A DNA stretch of 64,000 nt from Oscillibacter valericigenes Sjm18-20 (GCA_000283575.1 AP012044.1:124001-188000), one strand, 5' to 3'. Positions 52,016 through 60,483 are shown, counted from the first letter of the stretch. Notes: generated by a model not told the origin, from the letters alone. Program-made: numbers and translations.

Positions 52016-52498
52016 ATGGATATATATACTGAAGCAGAAATTCGTTCTGACATAAGTCGTATAGAGATACTATTTAGAACCAATATTTTTGATTCGGCTA
52101 ATATAAACAATCCTCTGAGTTTCGCGGCATTTATTGAAACAGTAATTATTTTACGTGATTTAGTTAAAAAATGTGAAATCGAAGGCCATAAGCGAATTGA
52201 TTTTACAGATGATATAATAATAAGTTCAAAAATTCATGACGTGACCGATCTTATAGAATTTGTGAGAAATGCAGTTTGTCACATCAATTCACCAAACAGT
52301 AAGATTGGAAACAACAGAATTAATTGTTGCTGTGCTGTTGGAAAAACAAAATTTATACAAATAAATGGAAAGGAAATTACATCTGATTACGAGGATGATA
52401 TTTGCTATTTTTTTGGAGAACAAAAGATATATTTAATTAGACATATTTCGAGGGCTTTCAATGAAACCAGAGCTATATTATTTCCCTTGCTTCAGTAA
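52016..52498 (+). CDS. HEPN-like moron, candidate defence RNase
   Basis: 160 residues, strongly AT-rich and set on the plus strand between VapE and the DNA polymerase. Mostly helical. FVRNAVCH has the spacing R-x4-H (Arg 84, His 89) of the HEPN RNase active site, preceded by a helix DVTDLIEF as in that fold. HEPN proteins are RNases in abortive infection and toxin systems. No antitoxin-like partner is adjacent. The motif is short, so the call needs structural support. Confidence 0.5.
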   Translation: MDIYTEAEIRSDISRIEILFRTNIFDSANINNPLSFAAFIETVIILRDLVKKCEIEGHKRIDFTDDIIISSKIHDVTDLIEFVRNAVCHINSPNSKIGNNRINCCCAVGKTKFIQINGKEITSDYEDDICYFFGEQKIYLIRHISRAFNETRAILFPLLQ

Positions 52499-52519
52499 TT
52501 GCGTTTATAAAATGGGCAG

Positions 52520-54538
52520 CTAGTCCTTCTTAAAATAAGTATCCACCCAGCCGTCAGCGTTCAGCGGCAGGCCGGGCGCCCACGGGATAGGCCGGGATAT
52601 GATCTCCACAACCTTGTCCAAACTCGCCGCTTGCTGCGGCACTTCCAGCACAACTTCATCGTGGATATCAAAGACGATGGAATACCCGGCAGCGTCCAAC
52701 TGTTCCATGGCGTAGAACAGGCAGTCCCGCGCCACAGCCTGCGTGATGTTCTCCACCAGCTTGCCGCCGTAGGTCTCTACGGGCTTCCAGTTGGCCCCGT
52801 CCTGCCCCCAGTACAGAATGCTGTCTTCGCCGAAGTGGTTCTTTCCAATGTGCGGGCCGGGATAGTAGAGCTTGCGGCCGCAGGGCAGCCGAATTGTTAG
52901 GAAGTCCAGCTCCGCCTCCCGGTATATCTCCCGGGCGATGGTCACGCAGCCCACCGTCGTGGCTTGACCGGATATGACGGCCCGGTACGCGGCGTCGTTG
53001 ACGTCGTACCAGAACTGAACCGTGTGCGGGTTGGCGCTGCGCCAGCGCCGGACGATATCGGGCATATCGGTCTCCGGCAAGTCTTCTTCCGTCATGCCCA
53101 GAGTCTTGCGCATGTTAATGAGAGCGCCTTTACTGCCCTGATAGCCCAGCGCCAGCGTGGCCACCTTGCCCTTTTTGCGGTAGGCATACTCCGGGTTGCC
53201 TTTCTTGATGCGGTCAAAGGGGACGCCGAACATCTGGGCCGCGGTGGTCTCGTAGATTTTCCCGTGAGTGCGGAACACGTCAAGCACCCATTTTTCACCG
53301 GACAGCCACGCAATCACGCGGGCCTCGATGGCGGAGAAGTCGGCGTCCACAAAGGCCATACCAGGTGCCGCGATCAGAGACGTGCGGATCAGCGCGGAGA
53401 GCGCCTGCGGCACGTTTCCATAGACCGCTTTCAGGCCGTCCAGATTACGGGACTTCACCAGTTCCCGTGCTGCGGCCTCCGCCGGTACGGTGTCGTGGGG
53501 CAAGTTCTGGACTTGCACCAGCCGCCCCGCCTCCCGACCTGTCCGGTTGGCCCCGTAGAATTGCAGCAGGCCTCGGATACGTCCGTCGGCGCACACGCAG
53601 GTTTCAATGGCGTTGTATTTCTTGGTGGAGGTCTTGGAGAGTTCCTGCCGCAGTTCCAGCATCCGGGCGGCCTTGTCGCTGGGTACACCTTGCGCCAGCA
53701 GGTCGGTGACCGTGTTTTTGCGAACGTCCGGCAGATCGTCTTTCAGCTCTTCATTCAGCCACTTTAAAAGTTGGTCCCGGCTGTTGGGGTTGGCTAGGCC
53801 GGTCAGCTCCTTGGCCTCCTGCAATTGAGTTTCATGGACGACGGAGCCAATTTCAATCGCGCCGTCCACCAACTCCCGATCTACGGCCACACCGTGTAGG
53901 TTGATGATCTGGTCCCGGACCCACTGCTGCTGCACCTCGTCAGGTACCGGTACCACGGACAAGCGGCGCTCAATCTCCTGCTCTGCCACAACATCCCCGG
54001 CATTATAGGTCTTGAATAGGTCCCACTTCGCAGGGTCGTGCTGCGGCAGGTTGCGGGTGCGGCCTCCGTTGGCCTTTGTCGGCTTGCAGGGAACGCAGAA
54101 ATAGCGGATCAGCGCGCCGCCGGTGCGGAGCTTCTGCTTGTCCTCCGGCAAGCCCATGGCCGGGCCGACGTTCTTCAGGGCCGCCGTGTACCCGCAGTAA
54201 AGCGCGTGGAGCCGGGTGTCCCGCCACTGGGGTAACCAGATTTCAGGCGTCCAGTCCCGACGCTGTTCCAGCCCGAAGTAGCGGGACAGGCAGTACCACT
54301 CAAACGCGGCGTTGAAAGCGTGCTTGACACACTGCGGATCAAACAGCCAGCCCGCGACATTCTGCGGAATACAGGCCCCAGTCTGTGTTAAGTCCATGAC
54401 CTGTACAGGCATTCCGTCGAGGCTGTAGCCAAAGAGCAGGATTTGAAAGTCCGGGCTCTGGGCGTATTTGTAGAGACCGGCCTTGCCAATTGGCACGGAG
54501 CTAAACGTCTCTAGGTCAATATTCAAGTGGTGCTGCAT
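52520..54538 (-). CDS. DNA polymerase, family A
   Basis: 672 residues from ATG 54538 with AAAGGAGG upstream. A 3'-5' exonuclease domain has HLNIDLETFS, FNAAFEWYCLSRYF and YNAGDVVAEQEI. The polymerase domain has motif A VDADFSAIEARVIAWL, motif B RKKGKVATLALGYQG and motif C VFDIHDEVVLE. No 5' nuclease domain. It is the phage replicative enzyme, with DUF2815 and VapE proteins nearby. Confidence 0.95.
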   Translation of the reverse strand: MQHHLNIDLETFSSVPIGKAGLYKYAQSPDFQILLFGYSLDGMPVQVMDLTQTGACIPQNVAGWLFDPQCVKHAFNAAFEWYCLSRYFGLEQRRDWTPEIWLPQWRDTRLHALYCGYTAALKNVGPAMGLPEDKQKLRTGGALIRYFCVPCKPTKANGGRTRNLPQHDPAKWDLFKTYNAGDVVAEQEIERRLSVVPVPDEVQQQWVRDQIINLHGVAVDRELVDGAIEIGSVVHETQLQEAKELTGLANPNSRDQLLKWLNEELKDDLPDVRKNTVTDLLAQGVPSDKAARMLELRQELSKTSTKKYNAIETCVCADGRIRGLLQFYGANRTGREAGRLVQVQNLPHDTVPAEAAARELVKSRNLDGLKAVYGNVPQALSALIRTSLIAAPGMAFVDADFSAIEARVIAWLSGEKWVLDVFRTHGKIYETTAAQMFGVPFDRIKKGNPEYAYRKKGKVATLALGYQGSKGALINMRKTLGMTEEDLPETDMPDIVRRWRSANPHTVQFWYDVNDAAYRAVISGQATTVGCVTIAREIYREAELDFLTIRLPCGRKLYYPGPHIGKNHFGEDSILYWGQDGANWKPVETYGGKLVENITQAVARDCLFYAMEQLDAAGYSIVFDIHDEVVLEVPQQAASLDKVVEIISRPIPWAPGLPLNADGWVDTYFKKD

Positions 54539-54605
54539 GGTATCCTCCTTTGGGTTGCCGCCACCTTTCGCCAGTGATAGAATCATGACGAAAGGCGGCG
54601 GTTTT

Positions 54606-54965
54606 GTGCTGAGTAAAGAATCGGTTAAATTGCTCAAATGGATGAACGAAAACGATGAATTGTTATATCGCTATGGAATTAAAACCAGGTACCCACAATT
54701 TGAAGACCGAGATCTTTATGCGTTGAAAGACGGTAAGTACATAGATACGCACGAAGATCAATACAACCCGGAAATTGATGAGTGCGGTGAAATAATTTAT
54801 CCAGAGCAATATCAAATAAACAGTAATGGCAAAGCCTATCTGGAATCGCGTGTAACCGATATAATCGACAAGTGGATTACACGAACAATCTCAGTAGTTG
54901 CGCTTGTCATATCACTCATCGCGTTATTATCGCAATTAGGGATATTAAAATTGCAAGCAGGCTAG
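54606..54965 (+). CDS. Small moron with C-terminal membrane helix
   Basis: 119 residues from GTG 54606 with AAAGGCGG upstream; an ATG at 54585 is the alternative but lacks a ribosome site. The N-terminal 95 residues are charged and could form a winged helix (LLKWMNENDELLYRYG, QINSNGKAYLESR). The last 25 residues are one hydrophobic helix. AT-rich and on the plus strand between two minus-strand early genes. A membrane-anchored protein made in the lysogen, perhaps for superinfection exclusion, is a guess. Confidence 0.5.
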   Translation: MLSKESVKLLKWMNENDELLYRYGIKTRYPQFEDRDLYALKDGKYIDTHEDQYNPEIDECGEIIYPEQYQINSNGKAYLESRVTDIIDKWITRTISVVALVISLIALLSQLGILKLQAG

Positions 54966-55007
54966 TTACGATTGAAAACCAATCGAGGCAGGGATGTCTT
55001 CGCATGA

Positions 55008-55814
55008 TTACATTCCCATGACCGGCATACCGGCGGGAACAGGCTGCCCGGTGATGGGGTCTACCGGCCACTGTTGGGGGTACGCCGGAGCTTGCTGCGG
55101 ATACACGGGCGCTGCCTGCTGGGGGTACGTAGGCGCAGGTGCCACCTGCTGGGGAGGGTAGGCGGGGGCCTGTTGCGGATACACGGGCGCGGCTGCTGGC
55201 GCGGGGGCATAGCCGGGGACTGCATAGCCCGGTGTTGCGGGCATGGCAGTGGAAGCCGCCACCGGCTGCTGAGCCATGCCGAACGCCTCCGCCGCAGATA
55301 CGGAGTTACCCAAAGGCTCACCATCGCGGGTCTTCTGGAAGCCATTCAGCCCACAGCCGATGCCCTTCTTTCCGCCGCTGTTATAGGCAAAGAAACTGAC
55401 GTTCACGTTGCCGAACACGCCGGAATAAATCTCGCTTTGCTGGATGACCGGCTGGACATTGCCGTCCACGACAAAAGGCGGACGATCAGGCTTACAGGAT
55501 GCCGTGAAGACCCACATTCCTTTGCACTCAGCCCCGAACTGTTCTCCATCGCTGGGTCGGGGGCCGTCGCCGTCGTGGACACAGATGGCAAGCATAGGCG
55601 GTTTCTTTCCGTCCCACTTGCTGCTGATGCCGGTGTTAATGGCGGCATTGATCGCCGCGTCGATGGCAGCTCTCGCCGCCGTGTTGGTCTTGGGCAACAG
55701 AACGGTGGTGGAAAACTTGGGATCGCCACTCGGGTTGTTGTAGGGGGGCTTGGGCTGGAACAGGTTGCAGTAGGACAGGCGAACCTCGCCAATGGTCAAA
55801 GTGTTTGCGTTCAT
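55008..55814 (-). CDS. DUF2815 protein, single-strand DNA-binding type
   Basis: 268 residues. Residues 1-175 follow the DUF2815 pattern: LTIGEVRLSYCNLFQPKPPYNN, KFSTTVLLPKTN, and YSGVFGNVNVSFFAYNSGGKKGIGCGLN. This family takes the place of SSB in many clostridial phages. Residues 185-268 are a Pro/Gln/Ala-rich tail with repeats of PAYPQQ, similar in style to flexible SSB tails that recruit partners. It lies between DNA polymerase and DUF2800 genes. Confidence 0.85.
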   Translation of the reverse strand: MNANTLTIGEVRLSYCNLFQPKPPYNNPSGDPKFSTTVLLPKTNTAARAAIDAAINAAINTGISSKWDGKKPPMLAICVHDGDGPRPSDGEQFGAECKGMWVFTASCKPDRPPFVVDGNVQPVIQQSEIYSGVFGNVNVSFFAYNSGGKKGIGCGLNGFQKTRDGEPLGNSVSAAEAFGMAQQPVAASTAMPATPGYAVPGYAPAPAAAPVYPQQAPAYPPQQVAPAPTYPQQAAPVYPQQAPAYPQQWPVDPITGQPVPAGMPVMGM

Positions 55815-55831
55815 AAATGTATTTCTCCTTT

Positions 55832-57016
55832 TCAGTTAATCGGGTTAAACGCCTGCGCCGCGGCGTTGAACTCCGGGCGTTTATCGGATTCAGGAACAAG
55901 GGTAGGCTTGCCGGGGGATACGGTCACATGACCGGCAGAAACCTCCGCAAAGGTCTTTTTGCCGATGGCCTTTTCCAGTCCTGCCACGGTGGCCGGCTTG
56001 CGCTCCCACAAGAGAGCTTCCGCTACGCCGTGCTGCTGCAGGTCTGCAAAAGCCGTGTCCAGATTGTCCCAATCTCTGGACTTCTTGCCCTCCACTGCCT
56101 TAAAGCCCGCGATCTGCTTACCGGCTAAACAAGACTGCAGCGCGTACTCTTTCAGGTCGTTGTACCAGGACACCAGCCCATCTGCTTGCTGGAGAGCCTG
56201 TCCAACCTCGGCGTCGGAGAGCAGCGGGGGGAGCTTCTTGCCGAATGCCTCCACGGCAAGGACTTTGTTTGCCCGTTCACGGCACTGGTTCTTGATGGGG
56301 CAGAACCGGCACCAGTCACCGGGGAAGGGGTCGCCGGGGTCTTCACTGTCCGCTCGCACTGCTGCCGGGGTCAAAATGTCATGTCCCCATTCTTCCAGCG
56401 CCCCTCGGCTGATCTCCCAGTCAGACACGGATTTCAAAGCGGGCTGAACAATGGTCAATCGGATCGTCTGGATGGAATCGCCGTAAATCAGTGCATACAT
56501 GGACAGAGCGCCCAGCGCGTAGGTCATCATTTGCGGATTGTGGTCGGCTTCTACCGGCACACCCGCGCCGTTCTTGTAATCCGTGACCCACAGAACGCTT
56601 TCTGCGATCTGGATACAGTCCGCAGTGCCGGTGGCCGGGGTGCCGTCCTCTTTGTTCTCGCTGGTGAAAAGGCCGATAGGGACGGAGGTTTCCAGCGCGA
56701 TAAAGGGCGCGGATTGGAACGTCATGGCATGCTGTTCCAGCGTCTCAACATAGAGATCCGTGTAGCCGTCCATCTCAGGCGCGTAGTGTTCGTCCGCTTG
56801 AAGCTTCTTCAGCTGCGCGTTGTATGTACGTTTGTTCAGTACCAGGAACCGCTTGCGGGCTTTCAGCTCCGCAATGGAGTGGGCCAGCCTGCCGGCTTCG
56901 GCGTACTGGCTGGTTGTCGTGGGGATGCCCGCACTTAGCTTGATGGACGCGGGGCAGTGAATCCAACGGTGCGCGGAGGAAGGGGACTTTTTCGCGTGGT
57001 ATTCAGGCGTTGGCAT
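55832..57016 (-). CDS. DUF2800 protein, Cas4/RecB-like nuclease
   Basis: 394 residues from ATG 57016 behind AAGAAGG. Motifs of a PD-(D/E)XK nuclease of the AddB/Cas4 group: HRWIHCPAS with an early Cys near residue 20, GTADCIQIAESVLWVTDYKNG with the Asp and D-x-K, and WCRFCPIKNQC with three Cys near 265. The four Cys can hold an iron-sulfur cluster. DUF2800 and DUF2815 genes travel together in phages and probably form a recombination pair. Confidence 0.88.
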   Translation of the reverse strand: MPTPEYHAKKSPSSAHRWIHCPASIKLSAGIPTTTSQYAEAGRLAHSIAELKARKRFLVLNKRTYNAQLKKLQADEHYAPEMDGYTDLYVETLEQHAMTFQSAPFIALETSVPIGLFTSENKEDGTPATGTADCIQIAESVLWVTDYKNGAGVPVEADHNPQMMTYALGALSMYALIYGDSIQTIRLTIVQPALKSVSDWEISRGALEEWGHDILTPAAVRADSEDPGDPFPGDWCRFCPIKNQCRERANKVLAVEAFGKKLPPLLSDAEVGQALQQADGLVSWYNDLKEYALQSCLAGKQIAGFKAVEGKKSRDWDNLDTAFADLQQHGVAEALLWERKPATVAGLEKAIGKKTFAEVSAGHVTVSPGKPTLVPESDKRPEFNAAAQAFNPIN

Positions 57017-57566
57017 ATTGAAAAACCTTCTTTCTGGACAATGCCTCTTGGGAAAATGGGAACAATTCAGCTCTTGCACGGATGACTGCTTCAGAAGCGT
57101 CGTGGAGAGAATCAAATCTTCCAATTCGAATCTTCTTTTTAAACACTGTGAGTTCGGCTCTGTATTTTTGCCGATCAGGTTCCCAGTAAACCCCCAAGAC
57201 TCCCGTCCGGCTTGTTGAGAGCGCTCTCATTTTGTTTTGCATGTTTTCGCTGCGATCAGCTAAACGTAAATTGGCCTTTCGATTATCCAGTGTGTCATGA
57301 TTGATGTGGTCAATCTCTGTATCTGGCAGCCCCATAATGAGACGGTGAATCCCAAGGCATTTTGTCCCATAGAGTGTCTTATCCTTGATCTGTGTCTGGC
57401 AATAAAAGCTTTGAGTTCCCGGGCAGTAGCTTGCAACCCAGCTGCCACGAATCTTACCAACCACAGGTAAGTCGGCAGTATCAATTGTACAAACTCGATT
57501 CCCGTATTTAGGGGACGCAAGCTCAATTTCGGTAACAGCTCCAATAATGGTGGTTCTGTTTCTCAC
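57003..57566 (-). CDS. HNH homing endonuclease with AP2-like domain
   Basis: 187 residues. The HNH core is LGIHRLIMGLPDTEIDHINHDTLDNRKANLR (about residues 72-102), followed by an AP2-type DNA-binding part with TGVLGVYWEPDRQKYRAELTV and IGRFDSLHDASEA. It starts with an ATGA overlap on the upstream gene and its end overlaps the DUF2800 start by 14 bases. Such free-standing enzymes spread by cutting phages that lack them. Base composition is lower in GC than its neighbours. Confidence 0.88.
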   Translation of the reverse strand: MRNRTTIIGAVTEIELASPKYGNRVCTIDTADLPVVGKIRGSWVASYCPGTQSFYCQTQIKDKTLYGTKCLGIHRLIMGLPDTEIDHINHDTLDNRKANLRLADRSENMQNKMRALSTSRTGVLGVYWEPDRQKYRAELTVFKKKIRIGRFDSLHDASEAVIRARAELFPFSQEALSRKKVFQYANA

Positions 57567-58171
57567 AGCTGAGCTCCCAGTCCCCGGAGCGCCGTGGCAA
57601 AGGCCCCGTACTGCTCCTTGGGGAGCATATTCACCGCCTGAATCCCGAACTGCTGCAACAGGCCAAGAAGCTGCGGAGTCTTCCCCGCTGCCGCCAAATC
57701 TGCACCTGCTTTCGAGATCTGTTCGAGGGTGTACGCGGGGGCGGCGGTGGGCGTCACAGGAGCCATGGACGGAATCGCCGGGGTGAAGTTAGCTACCGGG
57801 GCGGTAGGTACAGCGGTCTGCGGCTGGACACCAGGCATATAGACGGGGCTGGGGGCAGAAGCCGAAACCGCAGGGGTAGGGTTTACACCAGGCACGGGTG
57901 CAACCGGCGCAGGGACGGGAGCGGGTGCAATCGGGGCAGCAGTCGCCAGTGCAGGACTCGGTGCAGGGGTGCGCGGCACAATGGGTGCGGTTTGCGCAGC
58001 CGATGCAGGAGCACTCTGCGCAGCGGTAGGGTTTTCGGGCCAGTGCAACTTGACGTCAGCACCGGACTGCGACGCCTGTTTCAGAAAGTCTACGGAATCA
58101 CAGAATCGCTTCATCACCTGAATATTCTCATCACTCAGGGACAGGCCCAGCGTTAAATCAGATTTAGCCAT
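57563..58171 (-). CDS. Pro/Ala-rich phage protein
   Basis: 202 residues. The N-terminal 50 residues (LSDENIQVMKRFCDSVDFLKQ) and C-terminal 55 residues (LEQISKAGADLAAAGKTPQLLGLLQQFGIQAVNMLPKEQYGAFATAL) look folded and helical; about 100 residues between them are a Pro/Ala/Val linker. Found as a companion of DUF2800 genes in related phages, by memory. No catalytic motif. A scaffold for recombination proteins is possible. Confidence 0.65.
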   Translation of the reverse strand: MAKSDLTLGLSLSDENIQVMKRFCDSVDFLKQASQSGADVKLHWPENPTAAQSAPASAAQTAPIVPRTPAPSPALATAAPIAPAPVPAPVAPVPGVNPTPAVSASAPSPVYMPGVQPQTAVPTAPVANFTPAIPSMAPVTPTAAPAYTLEQISKAGADLAAAGKTPQLLGLLQQFGIQAVNMLPKEQYGAFATALRGLGAQL

Positions 58172-58547
58172 TTTGATTTTCCTCCTTATTTTTCTTGCCC
58201 ATTACGTAGGCATAAATGGTCTGGTATGTGAACTGTCGCGCAGTTGGTTTTCCAGGTAGAAGGAGGCTCTTATAGCGGATCGCATTATCCGCTACAATTT
58301 CTATAAGGTTCATGGACAGGCCGATCTCATAGGCGTGGATAAGATCAGCCTGGGCCTCCTTGATCTTATGGGTGTTGCTGTGCTGGAACGCCCGCAGGCT
58401 GCTTTCGGGAATACAGCCGTGTTCATCTTTGGACAGCTTGTTTTCCCGCACCAAACGAGAAATCCAATAGGGCGAAACGCCCAGCTCTGCCGCGGCTCTC
58501 TCACACGTGAAAAGCTCGGGCGCATCGCGGCATTTTGTAGTCTTCAT
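58164..58547 (-). CDS. Phage HTH protein
   Basis: 127 residues from ATG 58547; a start five codons earlier is possible. FTCERAAAELGVSPYWISRLVRENKLSKDEHG is a MerR-like or excisionase-like helix-turn-helix. The C-terminal part is helical with no motif. It overlaps the downstream gene by 8 bases. It may regulate early genes or act in replication. Confidence 0.65.
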   Translation of the reverse strand: MKTTKCRDAPELFTCERAAAELGVSPYWISRLVRENKLSKDEHGCIPESSLRAFQHSNTHKIKEAQADLIHAYEIGLSMNLIEIVADNAIRYKSLLLPGKPTARQFTYQTIYAYVMGKKNKEENQNG

Positions 58548-58558
58548 CTTGACTTTTC

Positions 58559-58744
58559 TCACTTTCTGGCCGATAATGGCCGTAGATTTTCTTTACTCAT
58601 GCCGCTTGTGGGACTGGTACTCTCACAGGCGGCGCTTTTTGTTTTCCTGCACACGGGGCATATGTATTTGTGCGGGCTCGGTGCCTTTCTGGACACATTC
58701 CAGCGTTGACGGCAGCGGGAACAGATACGGTAACGGGGCTTCAT
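58559..58744 (-). CDS. Small zinc-ribbon protein of the early operon
   Basis: 61 residues from ATG 58744 with GGAGGTG upstream, overlapping the methyltransferase stop. Two Cys pairs, ICSRC and ICPVC, spaced by about 20 residues with basic residues between, form a zinc ribbon. No family named. It lies directly after the methyltransferase. Confidence 0.7.
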   Translation of the reverse strand: MKPRYRICSRCRQRWNVSRKAPSPHKYICPVCRKTKSAACESTSPTSGMSKENLRPLSARK

Positions 58745-59787
58745 GGGGACACCTCCAGTTCTGCTATGGCCCGAAATATGGGATATGCCTGCTGCGGGAC
58801 TACGGCGTTTCCAAGGCATTTAAGTCTGTCCACCCGAGAGGGAACCCCATTAGCCACTCGACCCACGTCGGGTTCAGCTGCCCACCACCCAGAGAGCATA
58901 GAGCTGGGTTTCCGGCCTTGTCGGTATGGTTCTGCGAATGGTAACTGTCCGCTACGGTCGGTGTCGGGAGCATTTTCACAACCACATTCAGATCTGGGCT
59001 GTCTCGATTTTCTTTTCCGCTGGCACTCCTCCAGTCCCTGGCTTTTGGCGTCGGAAACATCGCCACCTTTTGTGAAAGCAGGATTGATCTCGTCGGCGTT
59101 GCGTCCGATCTCAAATTGTGATCCATCCCCGCAGCATCCATAGACGTCGGCGTTGGCCACATCTGCGCACATCTGGGAGGTGGGCCGCTCGGGGCAATTT
59201 TCACTTGTGCGGACAAATTTGGTTCTCCTCTGCTGTTGTGGTAAAACTCCCGGTTGTTTGCATCCGCTGTCACGGGTGTTTTCCAGAGAGCACCGTTCTC
59301 CGACAAAGAACACCCGTTCCCGTCTGTGTGGAGCTCCGACAGCCGCAGCTTCAAAATTAAATACGGTGACAGTGTATCCCTCACGCTCCAAGTCCTCACA
59401 AACTGTTCTCCCGGCAATGCGCAGGATTCCAGGTACGTTTTCACCGATAACCCAACGTGGCGTAAGTTCTCGGATAACTCGGAGCATTTCCGGCCATAAG
59501 TAACGGTCGTCTTCTTTTCCTTTTTGCTTTCCAGCCACGGAAAAAGGCTGGCACGGGAAACCTCCCGAAATAATGTCAACTGTTCTGCGGCCTGTCCGCT
59601 CATAAAAACTCTCCTTTGTTAGTGTCCGAATATCTCTCCAGCGCGGTACACCCGGCCAGTGCTTTTCCAGCACCTTTGTCTGATAGTCTGCAAACTCGCA
59701 TTGACCGACTGTCCTAAACCCGGCCCATTCGGCAGCCAAGTCAAGCCCGCCAATTCCGCTGAACAGTGATAAGTGATTTAGACTCAA
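58741..59787 (-). CDS. C5 cytosine DNA methyltransferase
   Basis: 348 residues from TTG 59787, chosen because GGAGGTGG lies seven bases upstream and the start overlaps the previous stop. Motif I LFSGIGGLDLA, motif IV SGGFPCQPFS with catalytic Cys 79, motif VI ENV, motif VIII HRRERVF and motif X LGNAVVPQQAYPI are all present. The target-recognition part (about 190-300) is unusually poor in hydrophobic residues. No partner restriction enzyme is seen, so it should protect phage DNA. A 267-codon second frame runs inside this gene on the same strand. Confidence 0.93.
   Translation of the reverse strand: MSLNHLSLFSGIGGLDLAAEWAGFRTVGQCEFADYQTKVLEKHWPGVPRWRDIRTLTKESFYERTGRRTVDIISGGFPCQPFSVAGKQKGKEDDRYLWPEMLRVIRELTPRWVIGENVPGILRIAGRTVCEDLEREGYTVTVFNFEAAAVGAPHRRERVFFVGERCSLENTRDSGCKQPGVLPQQQRRTKFVRTSENCPERPTSQMCADVANADVYGCCGDGSQFEIGRNADEINPAFTKGGDVSDAKSQGLEECQRKRKSRQPRSECGCENAPDTDRSGQLPFAEPYRQGRKPSSMLSGWWAAEPDVGRVANGVPSRVDRLKCLGNAVVPQQAYPIFRAIAELEVSP
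58800..59603 (-). CDS. Possible overlapping gene in another frame of the methyltransferase
   Basis: 267 codons, same strand, shifted frame, entirely inside the methyltransferase gene. The product has ordinary composition with LSVKTYLESCALPGEQFVR, repeated WPTP/FPTP/LPTP motifs and a C-terminal LNPTWVEWLMGFPLGWTDL. I recall proteins with WPTP repeats and an LNPxWVEWLMGFP end from clostridial phages as separate entries. It may be a real overprinted gene, or an open shadow that keeps its look because the methyltransferase motifs constrain it. No clear ribosome site was found for ATG 59603. Confidence 0.35.
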   Translation of the reverse strand: MSGQAAEQLTLFREVSRASLFPWLESKKEKKTTVTYGRKCSELSENLRHVGLSVKTYLESCALPGEQFVRTWSVRDTLSPYLILKLRLSELHTDGNGCSLSENGALWKTPVTADANNREFYHNSRGEPNLSAQVKIAPSGPPPRCAQMWPTPTSMDAAGMDHNLRSDATPTRSILLSQKVAMFPTPKARDWRSASGKENRDSPDLNVVVKMLPTPTVADSYHSQNHTDKAGNPALCSLGGGQLNPTWVEWLMGFPLGWTDLNALETP

Positions 59788-60278
59788 TACGCATCCACCT
59801 CCGGCTCCACCCACCAGACAGTCAAGCTCTGCCGACCGCATAGGATGGCATAGTCATAGTCCGGTGTGTAGATATCCAGCGCACTACCCGTTACCCCGGT
59901 ATCCGTCGCCCACAGCTGCTCGATGCTGCCGTCGGCGTACTGAACAAACACGTCCGAATATAGCGGGATTACAGCCGGGTCAACGGCGCAGGTCAGGTGC
60001 TCTACCACCGGAAGTCCTGAATATGTAATGCCATAGGCCGGGTCTCCGGGCTGCTTTCCGCAGGTGTCCGAGGTGTACCACGTAACCGTGCAGTCCTCTA
60101 TCTTGTTGGCCTTTTCCAGCAGGGCCGCCTCAATCTTCTGGTTTTCGTAGTCCTCCGGTATTTCCGGTTCTACTGACTTCACCGGGGTAGTTAATGCCGC
60201 CATCACAAAGGCCACGACAAGCACCGTCGCAAGTGTGAGAATAAGCCGCGTGATGGCGCGCTTCGTTCGTTTAACCAT
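59784..60278 (-). CDS. Membrane-anchored 3D domain protein
   Basis: 164 residues from ATG 60278 behind AGAGAGAGG. A hydrophobic helix (about 12-32) anchors the protein, a charged linker follows, then a 3D domain: TCAVDPAVIPLYSDVFV and ATDTGVTGSALDIY with the Asp residues that give the name. 3D domains form double-psi barrels in wall-acting proteins (MltA, stationary-phase enzymes). In an early phage operon it may act on the envelope during infection or lysogeny. Confidence 0.75.
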   Translation of the reverse strand: MVKRTKRAITRLILTLATVLVVAFVMAALTTPVKSVEPEIPEDYENQKIEAALLEKANKIEDCTVTWYTSDTCGKQPGDPAYGITYSGLPVVEHLTCAVDPAVIPLYSDVFVQYADGSIEQLWATDTGVTGSALDIYTPDYDYAILCGRQSLTVWWVEPEVDAY

Positions 60279-60483
60279 TGCTTGTCCTCTCTCTCGCCAT
60301 ACAGCGGGCCAACGTCGGCACACTGATATAGCCGTTTACAAATGGGAATAGCTTGTGCATCGTTGCGTAGCTCTTAATGCCTGTAAATTCCATTGCCTCT
60401 TTCACGTTGAGCATTTGGCGGCCTTTTGAAAAGTCAAGGACCTGCTCCAGATTGTCCCGGTAAAACTCAGACTCACGACTCAT
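60271..60483 (-). CDS. Small HTH protein of the early operon
   Basis: 70 residues with AAAGGAGA upstream of ATG 60483. MLNVKEAMEFTGIKSYATMHKLFPFVNGYISVPTLARCM is a short excisionase- or AlpA-like helix-turn-helix. It overlaps the downstream gene by 8 bases and the upstream small gene by ATGA. It could be the excisionase or an early activator. Confidence 0.65.
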   Translation of the reverse strand: MSRESEFYRDNLEQVLDFSKGRQMLNVKEAMEFTGIKSYATMHKLFPFVNGYISVPTLARCMARERTSNG

